Assembly: GCA_030998015.1 (NCBI GenBank)
Contig: JARWMV010000233.1
Coordinates: 682,001 to 746,000, forward strand
Length of the DNA stretch: 64,000 nt
Source: Ceratorhiza oryzae-sativae
Lineage: Eukaryota > Basidiomycota > Agaricomycetes > Cantharellales > Ceratobasidiaceae
Direction: 5' to 3'
Shown here: in pieces, positions 28,279-40,031 of the stretch
Position numbering within the stretch: the first letter of the stretch is position 1
Layout of the letters: each line of letters begins with the position of its first letter
Translations under genes and position numbers: made by a program
Notes under the pieces: model-generated
The model's input: the letters and a program-made list of their open reading frames with translations, nothing else
Told to the model about the DNA's origin: nothing
Database searches by the model: none

Positions 28279-29472
28279 TACGGCTTGAAGAGTGGTTTTT
28301 TGAGTCTGGCTGGCCGAACTACTGGGATAGATAGCTATTACAGCAGATCCCCATCCCTTATATATGCGCATCGTAGAGTTCCTCCATGCTGCTTCATAAT
28401 TGTGCAACACGAACCGGCCAGAGCGACCATGCTGGCGATTGGGATTCGCATTGACATCTCCAGCAGGTAAGGTAGTCACGGGTTAATCCTAGCGGACTGC
28501 CGAGGCTCGACAAACCCTATAAGAGAATAGAGCATACATCGAATACCGAACGCCCTGATAAAAGAAGCGTGGGTGGCAGTAAATGCCGTCTAAGAGGGTT
28601 TCGGAGCCGAAATAGTGTGCTCTGTTAGCATGGGGGCGAGCGATGAGCACTAATAATAGACCTAGATGTGTTCCGGTCTGCAGCAAGCTCATCTACTCGT
28701 GGTGAAACGGAAGCACACTTCCGACCAATCAGAACCTTCGAAGCGCACTTATTAGGAAGTTCTTGGCACCTTAGCTTAGCGTGTGTTCAAAAGTGATCAG
28801 TTATACTCGGCTAAGCGAGTGATAATGAGCTTCATCCTTTGCCCACATGAAGCGCAGTCGTTAGCGTGATCGGGTGGCATGTGGTCAGGTTCGGTAGGCC
28901 CAATCGGCACAAGCCGTTTACTCCACAGGCATGTTGTTGCACTTCCGGGCCATATGTTCAAGGCCTTGCGTATCAGCGTGCCGACGCTTAACAGTAGTTC
29001 AACGTGGAGGGGTGGGGCAAGCAATACGAGGGCTATGGTGGTGTTCTCTACTAACAAGACGGCACTATCATAAGAGTTTCATTCGCGAATCTGTGAAATA
29101 TCTATGCTCGACTGCTGAATTGAACGACAACAGCAAAATGTTAATTAATTAGATATATTTGATCCGTTTACTTGCGGCATGAATGAAATCAAGGAAAATG
29201 CGACAACGTATAGCTACACGGCCAATTTAGACATATATACTTTAGACATATATACGTGGGCAAGTGCTTTTACTCCATTTAGCCTTACTGAACCCGTTGT
29301 CCAGCCGGTTGCTCCTATGGTGATCTCATAGCTTTTTCGAATCAAAGTATTTCGTGTAATGTGGCAGGATTGTTCATTTGGGTGTTTTAAGGTGCAAAAG
29401 ATGTCGAAAATATAAATTTATTTTAAACGAGGCTACATGCGTCCAGTTTTAGTCCTTTTGATCCGCCATCTC
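28279..29472. other. Spacer between protease copies 1 and 2
   Basis: It holds the copy 1 promoter (TATA element below) and the copy 2 3' flank. The 15-base unit TTTAGACATATATAC is repeated directly at 29226-29255. No exon is visible. Confidence 0.5.
28357..28370 (-). promoter_or_regulatory. Likely TATA element of protease copy 1
   Basis: Minus-strand sequence TGCGCATATATAAG lies about 80 bases before the copy 1 start codon. The same 14 bases occur before copy 2, whereas the surrounding bases differ, which suggests conserved promoter function. Confidence 0.6.
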
Positions 29473-30803
29473 TTAAGACTGAGCAGGGTTGTTCTCCGCA
29501 AAGTACTCGTGGTTATCCGCATTATCGATCGCCTGATCGGGGTTCGACTTGGCGAGTGACTTAGCACCAGACTGGCCATAAACGTGATCGTCGGTGCCGC
29601 CGTTGACAGTGAAGTGGGACTGCTCGTGAACAATAGTTCCGGCGCGGGAGTCGGTGCCGGTGCTAGGCGAAGTCCGAATATTAGTTATTTTTTCAACCGG
29701 GTATCTCAAGAGCAAGAGACTTACTTAGGAGCCGACCAGAAGGCACCACAGAGGTAAACGTAGCCGGGCGAGTTGGGATAGACGTAAGCGTAGGTGCCAG
29801 AATCAGTGCTACAAATATCATTCAACTTTAGCAGAAGTCTTGGAATTACCGATGAGACTGACCATGTGCAATCGTATGTAGTCGACGTAGCGTCAGTTCC
29901 AATCAAGCTGTAATGAGACTTGACGGTGCTAAAGCGTGAAGACGTGAATGTGCCGAACCAGGTCTGGACGTTATAATGATTAGTCAGAACAGTTTTGATT
30001 GCCCATGAGTGCATACCGTGTAGCGCGTAGTACCGCTTGAGATGCCAGCGAGGTAGCTGTTCGCGCTGGCAACATAGGTGTTGGCCGAATTGGCAGCGGT
30101 GGTAATCTGGGTCTGTTGTGTTGATGAACAGCTTTTGAACCCGATTGCACGTCGACCGAGTCCACGAGCACCATGACTAGGAGCCCCCTTAAGAGAGGCG
30201 AGCGCGCCATCTACTTTGAGTTTATGCGACTGGGTGTCGGCAGCTACGGTCGCGAGTTTCCCAGAGGCATCGACGTATTGGAAGATGTTTCCAGCAGAGA
30301 ACTATGTGGAGATAAGCATACTGGGAAAATATGTATTCGTCAAATTTCACGTACCTTGTATTCACCAGCACCGGAGCGAGTGAAGTTGTACACGCCAGCA
30401 AGGCTGTGCACAAGCTCGAAAGATTGTCCAGGGGCGAGAACTGTGAACTTGGATTCATCGCCGGACTTGAGCGCCAGCTCGGGAGAGCTAATGAAGGGGT
30501 CAGCATGTAGACTTGGGATTCACGGGTGACTCAATCTTACTATTTGACCTTGATGCCAGTGAATGCTGGAGTGCCAGCAGCACTCTCGATGGCAAAGGTG
30601 TCAGTGCGCCAGTCGCTGAGCACAGTGCGAGGGTCCTTCAACAGCTTGACAGTTTGAGTACCAGTGTTGGTGAGAATAGCCTTGACGCTAAGGTTATCAA
30701 CATCGGTGACAGACTGGGGTCCCGAGACGGTGAGCTTGAGGGAAGGAGCAGCCGCAACGCAGGCAGCAAGGGTGGCGATGAGGACGGAAGTAGCAGAGCG
30801 CAT
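29473..30803 (-). CDS. M35 peptidyl-Lys metalloendopeptidase, copy 2
   Basis: Six exons (30803-30541, 30487-30355, 30301-30017, 29963-29863, 29808-29725, 29662-29473) have exactly the same lengths as copy 1 (263, 133, 285, 101, 84, 190) and give 351 aa. The signal peptide reads [20 protein letters not shown], the dibasic site [10 protein letters not shown], and the zinc site HEQSH plus GTDDHVYG. It is close to copy 1 in protein sequence, including the C-terminal [16 protein letters not shown], so these two look like the most recent duplicates of the three. A secreted lysine-specific protease, used for nutrient release or attack on host or fungal proteins, is inferred from the family. Confidence 0.9.
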
Positions 30804-31528
30804 GTTGAGTGAGGAAAGTAGCCTGAAGAGGATGGTTTATTGCCTACAAGCTCAAAGAGGCTTATATATGCGCAACAAGCGGGCACGTTTCGGCAGTTCG
30901 CTCAGAGGCGGGATAGTAGAGTATGGCACAGATGTCGCGAAGGTGCTCCGTACTCGCGTGCGCTGTATCAGCCGATGGCCGAGCCATGCGAACGATGCAA
31001 GTGCAAGGGAGCTTCGTTCGACTTCGGTAGCGGATAAAGCAGAATTTTAGGATGACGTGCCAAGCTTCAAGCGAGTGTGTGGGATGCGTACGCATGGTAG
31101 TTGAGGACGCCCAAGGGCTTATCACCGCGAACAAGTTCGGATAATATTAGAACGATTCACCTTCTCGCTGTGACCAAGCGTATCCCGTATGAGCGAAATT
31201 CTTCCAGGTTCCGCTAATCAGCATATCGGGTGAGTTATCTCACCTTTTCTCATCACAATGCAACTTTAATGTGGTAGCCGAAGCCTGATAGGAATGCACG
31301 TGCTTCCTCAGACGCGGCTAAGGCGAACAAGTGAGAATTGCCTCAAACTCAGAAGAGCACATGGTAACCTGGCTACTTCGAATTGACGAAGTTGAATCTT
31401 GCACCACACCGCGCTGCTCATTCACGCGGAACGATCTACAAGAACATCCTGAAGTTCATTTGGAAATATAGATATGGTTGAAGCAAGCGCCCAAAGCTTG
31501 AGTGGATATAAGCCGCCGTAGGTAAGCC
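30804..31528. other. Spacer between protease copies 2 and 3
   Basis: It contains the copy 2 TATA element and nothing else I can assign. Confidence 0.5.
30861..30874 (-). promoter_or_regulatory. Likely TATA element of protease copy 2
   Basis: Minus-strand TGCGCATATATAAG lies about 60 bases before the copy 2 start codon and is identical to the copy 1 element. Confidence 0.6.
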
Positions 31529-32876
31529 TTAAGACTGAGCTGGGTTGTTCTCCGCAAAGTATTCATGGTTGTCCGCATTCTCGATAGCCTCGCTTGGGTT
31601 GGATTTTGCCAGCGACTTGGCCGCAGACTGGCCGTAGACATAGTCTTGCGTTCCTGCGTTATTGGTGAAGTGGGATTGTTCGTGAACAATGGTTCCAGCA
31701 CGAGAGTCTGTACCAGTGCTATAAGGAGGTAGCGATAAGGAAACATGTCTATAGCTGCGATATATAGCTTGAACTCACTTGGGAGCAGACCAGAAAGCGC
31801 CGCAAAGGTATACATAGCCAGGCGAATCGGGATAGACGTAAGCGTAGGTATCAGTTTCCGTACTACATATTATGAAAAACAATCAGCTTTATGACAGTTA
31901 CTTGAGTGAGCTTCACATACCAGGTGCAGTCGTACTCCGAGTTGGTAGCGTCGGTCCCAATGTTAGCGTAGTGGGACTTGATTGTGCTAAAGTGAGATGA
32001 AGAAAAGGTACCGAACCAGGTCTATTCGGGAGAGTGGGTGCATGAATCAGTGTCCTGTCTAATAAGGCCGGATTAAATGCGCCCACCGTCCAGCGAGCAG
32101 TTCCACTCGAAATCCCGTTCAGATAGGATGTCGCAGCAGCAACATACGAGTTGCAAGACGACGCAGCGGTCGAAATTTGGGACTGTTGAGTAGACGAGCA
32201 ACTGTTGTAGCTAATACCGCGACGCTGGAGCCCACGGCGATGAACGGGGCGACCCTTGGAAGACGCGAGTTTGCCAGACACAGCAAGCGTATGAGACTGT
32301 GCATCCGCAGCGATGGTGTTGAGTTTGCCATCAGCATCGACATACTGGAACACATTCCCGGCGGTGAACTGGAATCATTGTGAGTGTGAGTTGGATAGGA
32401 TTAATCAACTGTTGTACCTTGTAGTCCCCGGCGCCAGATGTCGTAAAGTTGTAGACTCCGGCAAGGTCATGGGTGAGTTCAAAGGACTGGCCAGGTGCGA
32501 GAACCGTGAATGCGGCGCTGTCAGCACGCTTCGCGGCCAAGGCGGGGGAGCTGTACACAAGTGAGGGCGCCGTCATTCTCTCAAAACTTGGATGCGCTTC
32601 AGATACGTACTACTTGACCTTGATGCCAGTGAACTTGGGAGAGCCAGCCTTCCCCTCAATCGCAAAGGCATTGGTCTTCCAGGCGCTAAGGACGGTACGG
32701 GGATCGTTGATCAATTTGAGCGTCTCGGAACCGGTATTAGTGAGGGTCGCCTTGACTGAGAGATCCTCGACGTCAGAGACGCTCGATGGCCCAGTAACGG
32801 TAAGCTTGAGAGCGGGAGAGGCCGAAGCGCACGAGGCGAGAGCAGCGAGGAGAGCACCGGAGATAGTGGGACGCAT
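31529..32876 (-). CDS. M35 peptidyl-Lys metalloendopeptidase, copy 3
   Basis: Six exons (32876-32611, 32550-32418, 32368-32087, 32021-31921, 31862-31779, 31718-31529) give 351 aa. Introns sit at the same codons and phases as in copies 1 and 2, but exon 1 is one codon longer and exon 3 one codon shorter. The zinc site is HEQSH plus GTQDYVYG, and the dibasic processing site is LQRRGISYNSC. The mature domain is more diverged than between copies 1 and 2 (for example [19 protein letters not shown]). The shared TATA element is missing upstream, so its expression may differ. All catalytic residues are present, so it is likely an active secreted protease. Confidence 0.9.
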
Positions 32877-34589
32877 AGTGAATCGAGGGAGTTGCTTGGG
32901 TTCTCAAAACGACTGGGGACTTGGTGAGCTTGATGCGCCAGTTTTGAGCTCGAGCAGGCGACTGACATGCACATGGCTGAGGTAGCGAGAATCTGGAATT
33001 GCAATATCATCATGCGTTAATAGACCAGCAGGAAGGAGGTGACCCTTCGGGCGATAGTTGAGAATATCTGAGACTGAGACGTCAAGAACACTGTTGCGCG
33101 TTGACGTTGAAATCAAGTTTCTTCGAGTTGTCGAATATGAGCGAATAGGAATCTCCTGACGCGATTGAAGGACTATACTTAGCACTGTTGTCAGCGGCTT
33201 CGGGCGTGCGACATTCGTTGGCGAACCTGTAGCCGAACAAAACTACACAAGGTGCCCAGCCAAAAATAGACCTCTTGGTCTCCTGTGCTCCTGTACCGTA
33301 GAAGATGAATCGCGTTGCTTGTGGGCCCTAGATGATAGAGAACTAGTGGGGCAGTCACAATAATAGATGTCCTAAAAATACACATTGCGCTTACTTTTCC
33401 ACACGCTGGGCCGACGCTAGACAATATGCCGAAGAAGTCCAGGTGATTTAGAAAAGCATGGAAGTGGCCATCAGAGAGTCGACATGCATCCAAGGCGTGC
33501 GTATCGTTCCGCTCAAGCGCGGTATTATTAGCGTTGCCTGGAAATCGCGCATGGGTTTCTACACATTCCGTCTATCAAAATGTCCCATAATCGCTCAGGA
33601 TGTGATTCCTACCATCTTGTCTACGGGTGGAATTAAACGACATACCATAGACCAACACGTAATAAAGATTTTAATGGAGACCGGAAAATTTAGTTCACAG
33701 AGTTGTGTTTGTGAATGATGTCAATTGAGTTATGTCTTCAAGTTAAACAAATTGGGGCATAACAAAAGTCTACACTGGGGTGTCTGACAATACTATCGCA
33801 TGTGAGCGCTCAAAAATATATGTCATGCAGCGAGTGGAGTGGAAGTACCTGCATCTTGGCGGATGTTTTTCAACCGTAATCAACCTTCCAGGGTATACCC
33901 CCATGACATTCATCCAGTAGATCATATTATAGTTGGGCAGCTAAAGTCCCTACACATGCGTTGACACATCAGTGTTGAGAGCAGGCCAAAGAAGTGGCAC
34001 TCACCGATCAGCTCGACAGAGCTCAGAAACTGATACCCTCATGACGTCACATACCACTAGTGCATTTGGGCGACATAGAATTAGGCTTGGCAACTGATTG
34101 TCTCAACCAGTTCGAATCGGGCAAATGGCCCATCCCTTCCGTTGGGGTCGTGGCCGGTCGCGGCGTGTGATATCATATCAAAGTTAACTCGTAGAATAAG
34201 CGTGTATTGGATGGCTAGCCCCGGCAAAGGAACCGAAGAAGCCGAAGTCACCCGAAGAGCCTACGCATAGTCTTGATCGTAGTCGCGGATAGGCGCAGGC
34301 TCGTCGAACGCAGAGACCGACGCAGACATCGACGGCGGCGACAGTGGTGGTGGCGGCGGGGGCCGCGGGTTGGAAACAAACAGGCGGCTAGGTCCGGTGC
34401 CGGGATGCCTGGATGCCAGAGGTGATGGGGGTCCAGGGGAAGTGTTCGGTGTAACACAGCCACCACCTCGCCGAACAAACAACAAACGCCCGTAGACAGC
34501 CCCTCCCGCCCCCTCCAAATCCCGGGAGTCACGCACGAAATAATTGCTCGGTCCCCCACTCTTGACACACTGACGACGACATCCTCCAT
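32877..34589. other. 1.7-kb intergenic stretch
   Basis: It carries promoters of protease copy 3 (-) and EPL1 (+). I find no exon chain. The long minus-strand frames over 34248-34958 are GC-rich shadows overlapping EPL1 exon 1. A perfect TGACGTCA lies at 34042-34049. Confidence 0.5.
34042..34049. promoter_or_regulatory. TGACGTCA palindrome (bZIP/CRE-type site)
   Basis: This is an exact match to the CRE bound by ATF/CREB-type bZIP factors. It is 540 bases upstream of EPL1, and no function is shown by the sequence. Confidence 0.3.
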
Positions 34590-37500
34590 ATGCGTGGAAA
34601 TGCAGCGACGGGCTACGGCACCAAGTCGCGCTCGAAGCCACGGCTCACCAACAAACTCAAGCTTGCAATCCACCACGGCGACATCGAGGCGGATCAGCCC
34701 ACGCTCGACGACGACGATGACAAGAACAAGGTCTCTTCGACCGCTGGCGTCGACGCCGAGGACAGTCATGTAAGCCGATGTTGCGCGATAGCATTTTTTC
34801 GCTGAGCCCGCCCCATGCCCACCCGCTTGCGTGGCGAGCCCTGATTGGCTGCTGCGGACTCGCACGGTGCCCGGAGTCGTGCTGACAAATTTCCCCACAG
34901 GAACATCACCTCCAGGCCGTGCTCTCGGCTGCGTCGCTCCGCGCGGCAGGCCAGTCACGCGCCTCGGGATCTGGCGCCTACATCCCGACGCCCGACGCCG
35001 CGGGGCACGTGCCCGACTGGGAGAAGAACTACCCAGCGGGCCGCTGGGAAGAGCCCGAGGGCTATATCCGCTTCTCCGACACCGTCGAGGAGACCCAGAC
35101 CACGGCCATCGCCGCAGGATGCACCTACTACATGGACGAGTCCGACGACGAATGGCTCAAAAAGATCAATGCTGAGCTCTCCGAGTCCGTTCGTCCCGGC
35201 TCTCCCCGCGCAACCCCGCGCAGCGCCAAGGCCCGTGGCAAAGAACCAGAAGGCCCGCTCGTGCCCATCACAAACGATGAGTTTGAGCTCGTCATGGGCA
35301 TCCTCGAACGCCTCACCGACGAGCGGTATCCCTGCTTGCATGCAGTAAGTCGAGCCCGCCGTCCATCAGCATCTGCTGACCCCCCACAGGATGTATCCGT
35401 GTTTCCTGCTGTCACCGAGTTTGAGCCAACCTTTGGCAACCGCCTCCCGGTTTCCTTCTTTCCCAGCTACCGCGTCCCCGACTGGGTTCCCCAGCCAGCT
35501 CAGCTCCTCCGTATGCTGCGCATGATATACCCCCGCTGGCGCGAGCGACGACTCGAGCGCGAGGGTCGACGAATCATCCCCCAGATCAACGTAAGCAGCG
35601 GCCACCTCCATACGTGGTAACCCCCTTCCTTATTGAGTCATCTGTATGTAGTCCGACGAGACAAATGAGGGCGATCCATACGTCTGTTTCCGTCGACGAG
35701 ACGCCAAGCCCGTGCGCAAGACCCGTCGCACGGACACTGGCAGTGTGGATCGTATGCAGAGCCTGCAAAACAACTTGCGTCAATTGCATCATCTCGCTCA
35801 GCATGTCCTGCGCCGAGAGCAGCTCAAGCAAGTGCGAGCGCTTGAAGAGCGACAGGTGATGAATTGCCGCATGCAGTTGTCCGAGGTCAAGCGCAAGTTT
35901 CCTACAACGCCGTTTGGTATGCGCGATGACGACGACGTCTTGGTCGACAAGATTGTCAAGCGGCCGCGACCCGAGGGTACAAAGTGAGTTCGCTTTCTGC
36001 TTGGTCTGCTTCTTTTACTCAACTATGTGTAGCATTCTTCGCCTCCCTCGACGCTCCCAAAACCCGACAACCGCTGCGACTGCAGATGCCGGTCCTTCTG
36101 GTCCAACCGAGATGCCAGATCCGCGCGCTGTGGCCTTGGCGAACAGGAAAAAAGTGGAAGAATTTATGCAACGCAACCCTCAGCAAGAGCGATGGTGGGA
36201 AGACCTTACGGACACCACTTACATGCCTCTTCCCTCGCCTGCACCGCCCGAGCGCCAAATCCGCGGTGTGCGTCTCCGTATTGGGCGTGGTGGGCGACGT
36301 CACGTCGACCGTCGACCGGTTGCAGCCGCGAATACTCCCGAGCGCCGAGAGGTCAGTCGCATGGAGAGCTTGCAGTTTTCGATGCGGTGGCCGCGTGGTG
36401 AACCAAGTCCTTCGGAGACCACATTGCACGGAGACAACATGATGCTCAGGCTCAAGAGCGGGGAGGTCGTGACCGAAAACGAGTTTGAACGAGCGATTAT
36501 AACGAGCGAGCGATGGAGATACGATCGTGACGAGAGACTCGAGGAGGCTCCTGATCAGCCTATCGTGGTGGATGACTACGCTGATCGGTGAGTCGTGTTT
36601 GCACCTGTTGTTTGGATTTGTGCTAACGCTCGTGACTAGATTCATCCTCTCGCGCCTAACTCGGCATTCCATCGAAGACTATGAGCTTTTGGCCGGAGAC
36701 CAGTCTATCATGCAGCATCTCGTGCCCGCACAGGGACGCCCGTCTGCCGCTATCCTTGCGCTGGATGCGGCTCGTCAACGACAAATGGAGCTTGAACGTA
36801 ATCCGCCAAAGCCTAGTCCAACCCCCGCCACCCCCACCGTCATTCCCGCCACCAACGGCACGCCTGCCAACCCTTCTCCCGAGCCTGGGGCCACACCTGG
36901 AGCTCCAGGGACTGGTACATCCCCGTCACCCGCACCAAGCCTGCTGGGTAACCCAGTCTCTACTCCTGCCACCCCTGCCGCTCGTTTGCTTCAACAAGCC
37001 CAAGCCCAAGCCCAAGCGCTGGCGATGCAGCAGAAAGCACGCCTACTCATTCAACCTGTGCTCAATCCGAATTCGAATCCACAACAGCCCCAACCGCAGC
37101 AGATTCATCAAGGCGTTGCGATTCGGCAGTCTCGTCCGCCCGTGTCCAATGGCAAGCCTCTTTCAAACGGAGCGTCCCCAATCCAGCGACCGGGTTCCAG
37201 CCAAGGTGTAACTGGCCAACAACAAGCAAATGGAGGAGCGGTGACTGCTTCGTCGCCTGTTTCGGCTCCCGGTACTATTCCAGGAGCTGGAGGCCTTATC
37301 GTACCACCACAGCCACGTCACGGTAGCGGAAGTCCGCATGATAATCGCGGCGGCTCACCTCTGCGTCCTCTTTCCGGCATGGCCAACGGGGTTAATGGGA
37401 CTCAAACGACCAACGGCACAAACGGGATCAACGGTACGAATGGAATAGGTACAGGCACAAACATCTTTCCCTCAACGCTTCAGCAGCTAAACCAGCAGCA

Positions 37501-37729
37501 TCGGCTAGAACTGAAACACTTCCAGACTCAAAACGGGATATTTGTGCCCAATAGCGCAAACGGGATGATGGTGCCGCCGATTCAACTGACACTCCCACAA
37601 CAACGTCCCCAATGGAGTCGTGGAACTACTAATCGACCGGGCGTGAACGGCACGGGTGTGCAAGGGTCTCCTCAGAACGGACACGCGTCTCCGCCGACCC
37701 AGTTGTTGAGTGTGCCGCAAGGGTTCTGA
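34590..37729 (+). CDS. EPL1: Enhancer of polycomb-like protein, NuA4 subunit
   Basis: Six exons (34590-34769, 34901-35344, 35390-35590, 35652-35983, 36033-36587, 36640-37729) give 933 aa. The EPcA region occupies the first ~370 residues: after the basic start, IPTPDAAGHVPDWEKNYPAG, then YMDESDDEWLKKINAE, FELVMGILERLTDE, DPYVCFRRRDAKPVRKTRR and LRREQLKQVRALEERQVM. In yeast this part holds Esa1, Yng2 and Eaf6 together in Piccolo NuA4, which acetylates H4 and H2A. The C-terminal ~360 residues are disordered, rich in Pro, Gln and Asn-Gly-Thr repeats (near 37380-37450). The ING gene at 13-14.7 kb may encode a partner. Confidence 0.92.
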
Positions 37730-38504
37730 TTATGTTCGTTGGGCTATTGGGTTATGACCTATGTCCACACTCCTCTTCGCGTATGACCATTTTCTGTTTC
37801 GGTCTTTTTTGCTTTGTGTGTCTAAAAAGCTAAAAGGACGCTTGTTTTGAGACCGATTCTTTGTGTGACCTAGTGTATTATACTAAATGATTCGTATACG
37901 CTTTCTTTCTTTCTTTTGTTCATTCGAAGATGGTTTCTTTAGTATACTAGCGCTGATATATGCTTATCTTTATTTCTCCGAGTGTGGCGTGTGTGCTGTG
38001 CAAGGGGCTGAATGTTTGCGCCACGGGGTCCAGGTGGTACCGTGACATCTGATCTCTGCTGGCATCGGTTGGCATCACTCGACAAGGGCGCTAAATTGAA
38101 AATGGTGACATGATGATGTGATGCAACTATACTCCGGCCAGGCTACATGCGGCCCTGCCATGCTTAATGCGTCGACCTTCTCATCAACAAGACATGCTTT
38201 GCAGCAGACACTCACATAACGAAAGCTAAAAAGAGACAAAACAGCAGTCGTTTATTGATATCAACAGCGGGATGATGTCGGTAAATTTGATTAGGCAGGC
38301 GCCACTCTGGGCCTGGAAGCCATGACGCGCTGATTTGGCCGATTGAGAGCTCATGCCGGCCCCGCAGCGAAAACGTGTGACGGTAATGCAGACGGCTGCG
38401 GACGTCATAGCCTCGCCGCAGAATAAGAACCTCACTGGGCTTGTCGCTCTCGTCTCGTTCCACCCCTCGCCTCCTCCCTCTCAGCCCAGCTTCACTAATC
38501 AATC
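37730..38504. other. Intergenic, EPL1 3' flank and PalI-like promoter
   Basis: T-rich sequence with CTTT repeats follows the EPL1 stop (37880-37960), as expected for a 3' UTR and terminator. No coding exon is visible. Confidence 0.5.
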
Positions 38505-39254
38505 ATGGCCTCCCCAGCCCTGCCCGGCTTGTTCTTCTGCTTTGCGGCCGCTGTGCTGCTGATCATCGTCACTGTATCCTCGCCCATCTGGGACGCTGTA
38601 TACTTCCTCCGTGCTTCCGTCGGCGGACGCGAGGTTCATTTCGGTGTGTTTGGCTACACCGGAAGCGCGAGGCACCTCGGTTATACGATCGATTCGTCCG
38701 TGTTGGGAATCAAGTACGCGCTCCTGCCCTCGGTGATCTGATCTGGGACTGACCCGATTTGTGCCAACAGCGACGATCGCCTGAACACGGCCGTGATCCG
38801 GAACCTCACGTATGTGATGGTCTTGCACCCCGTCGCTGCGGCACTTGCCGGACTCTCTGTCATCTTTGGTTTGTGTGGTGCCGCGTATTCGCGTATCGGT
38901 ACGATTTTCATGACACTCGCTGCGGCTCTTGCCACGCTCTGCACGCTTGTCGTGTTCGTCATCGACATGGTCCTCTGGGGCATCGCGAGGAACAGGATCA
39001 GGGACGAGGGCTCCAGCGCCAACTATGGGTAAGTCACGCACTCCACGCCCCTTGCCCCTATTTCTCCCCTTGGGCTCCACTCGACCGTTTCGCCCGATCT
39101 TTCCCGATGCATGAGATTGTAACTGAGTCGCTGTCTCTGCAGAAATGCAAACTGGATGGTCGCTGGTGCGTTGGCAGCTTTGCTGATCGGCTTCTGCGCG
39201 TCGGCTATCGGGAGCTGTGGAAGCTACCGTCGTCGCCATACCGAAAAGGTCTAA
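38505..39254 (+). CDS. PalI/Rim9 (SUR7)-family membrane protein
   Basis: Three exons (38505-38713, 38771-39028, 39143-39254) give 192 aa. Four hydrophobic helices are evident: LFFCFAAAVLLIIVTVSSP at the N-terminus, HPVAAALAGLSVIFGLCGAA, FMTLAAALATLCTLVVFVID, and AGALAALLIGFCASAIG. The loop after helix 1 contains FGVFGYTGSA, matching the family's G-x-C/Y loop. PalI/Rim9 assists the ambient pH sensor PalH/Rim21 at the plasma membrane; related SUR7 proteins organise eisosomes. The sequence supports the family but not which branch. Confidence 0.8.
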
Positions 39255-40031
39255 GCGTCTGTCGAGTGTTTTAATGCCAATGATACCCCCAAACGATTCG
39301 ACTCGTCTTGATTTTTTGTGTGTGATGTATCCATAGTTTTTCTTTATTTTTTGTTGTGTCTGTTTGTAAGTCGCCTTGATAATATTGAATGAATCTCGGA
39401 CAATCACTTGTCTCGGACGCTTATCTCTGAGAACGCATGCAGGCTGAATCACAAGCAGTCGAATGATTTAGGGGTTTCGGGCCTGTATGGTCGCGCCTCG
39501 TTTCAACGCCCAGCACGCGCACGATGCCGGCATGCCCTGTCTCACGGGGACCCCGTTATTGTTAATTATGGACCAGGTGATCATGGTGCTTTAGACGTTC
39601 GGGGCTTGGCGACGGATCATGTTTTTGTTGGTTGGATTGACAGTGCACGACATGACGTTGGGTATATGCGTTTGTCCATCAGTCACTGTGCGTATCGCTG
39701 TTGGAACTTTTGATGACCGAATCTCAGGGAAGCCGCGTCATCCATGTGGGGAGATATCACAGCCCAATCAGGAGCCGCATTGCTTCCCCGCCCTACGTGT
39801 GTGTGTGTGGGGGGGGGGGGCAATAAACGACGTTGCACGGTCATGTGGAAAATAACGACCAAAATCGAGTGACTCCATGTCCACGTGACCGGTCTCTTGC
39901 CTTGCTCGGCTCTGGGGACGCGGTGCCCGTCCTTATCTCTCGCTCGACCACGGTCCTTCCGGCTGGCCGTCATCGCGGCTGAGAATACATATACTCCCCC
40001 CTCCCCCCGCGTCGGACAGTCCCCCCTCCCG
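39255..40031. other. Intergenic region with a G11 tract
   Basis: A TGTG run is followed by about eleven G residues near 39800-39820. There is no exon I can support. A pyrimidine-rich stretch (39990-40030) immediately precedes the transporter start. Confidence 0.5.

Noticed and set aside
26945..32876. Reading the three-fold repeat as a transposon or satellite array
   Set aside because: Each unit is a complete intron-bearing protease gene with conserved catalytic residues, and the spacers are unrelated. Gene duplication explains it.
34248..34958. Long minus-strand frame overlapping the EPL1 5' end
   Set aside because: It is antisense to coding sequence in GC-rich DNA, with low-complexity content and no domain.
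38499..39452. 317-codon minus-strand frame opposite the PalI-like gene
   Set aside because: The opposite strand encodes a coherent four-helix protein with correct splicing, and the antisense frame is charge-rich noise.
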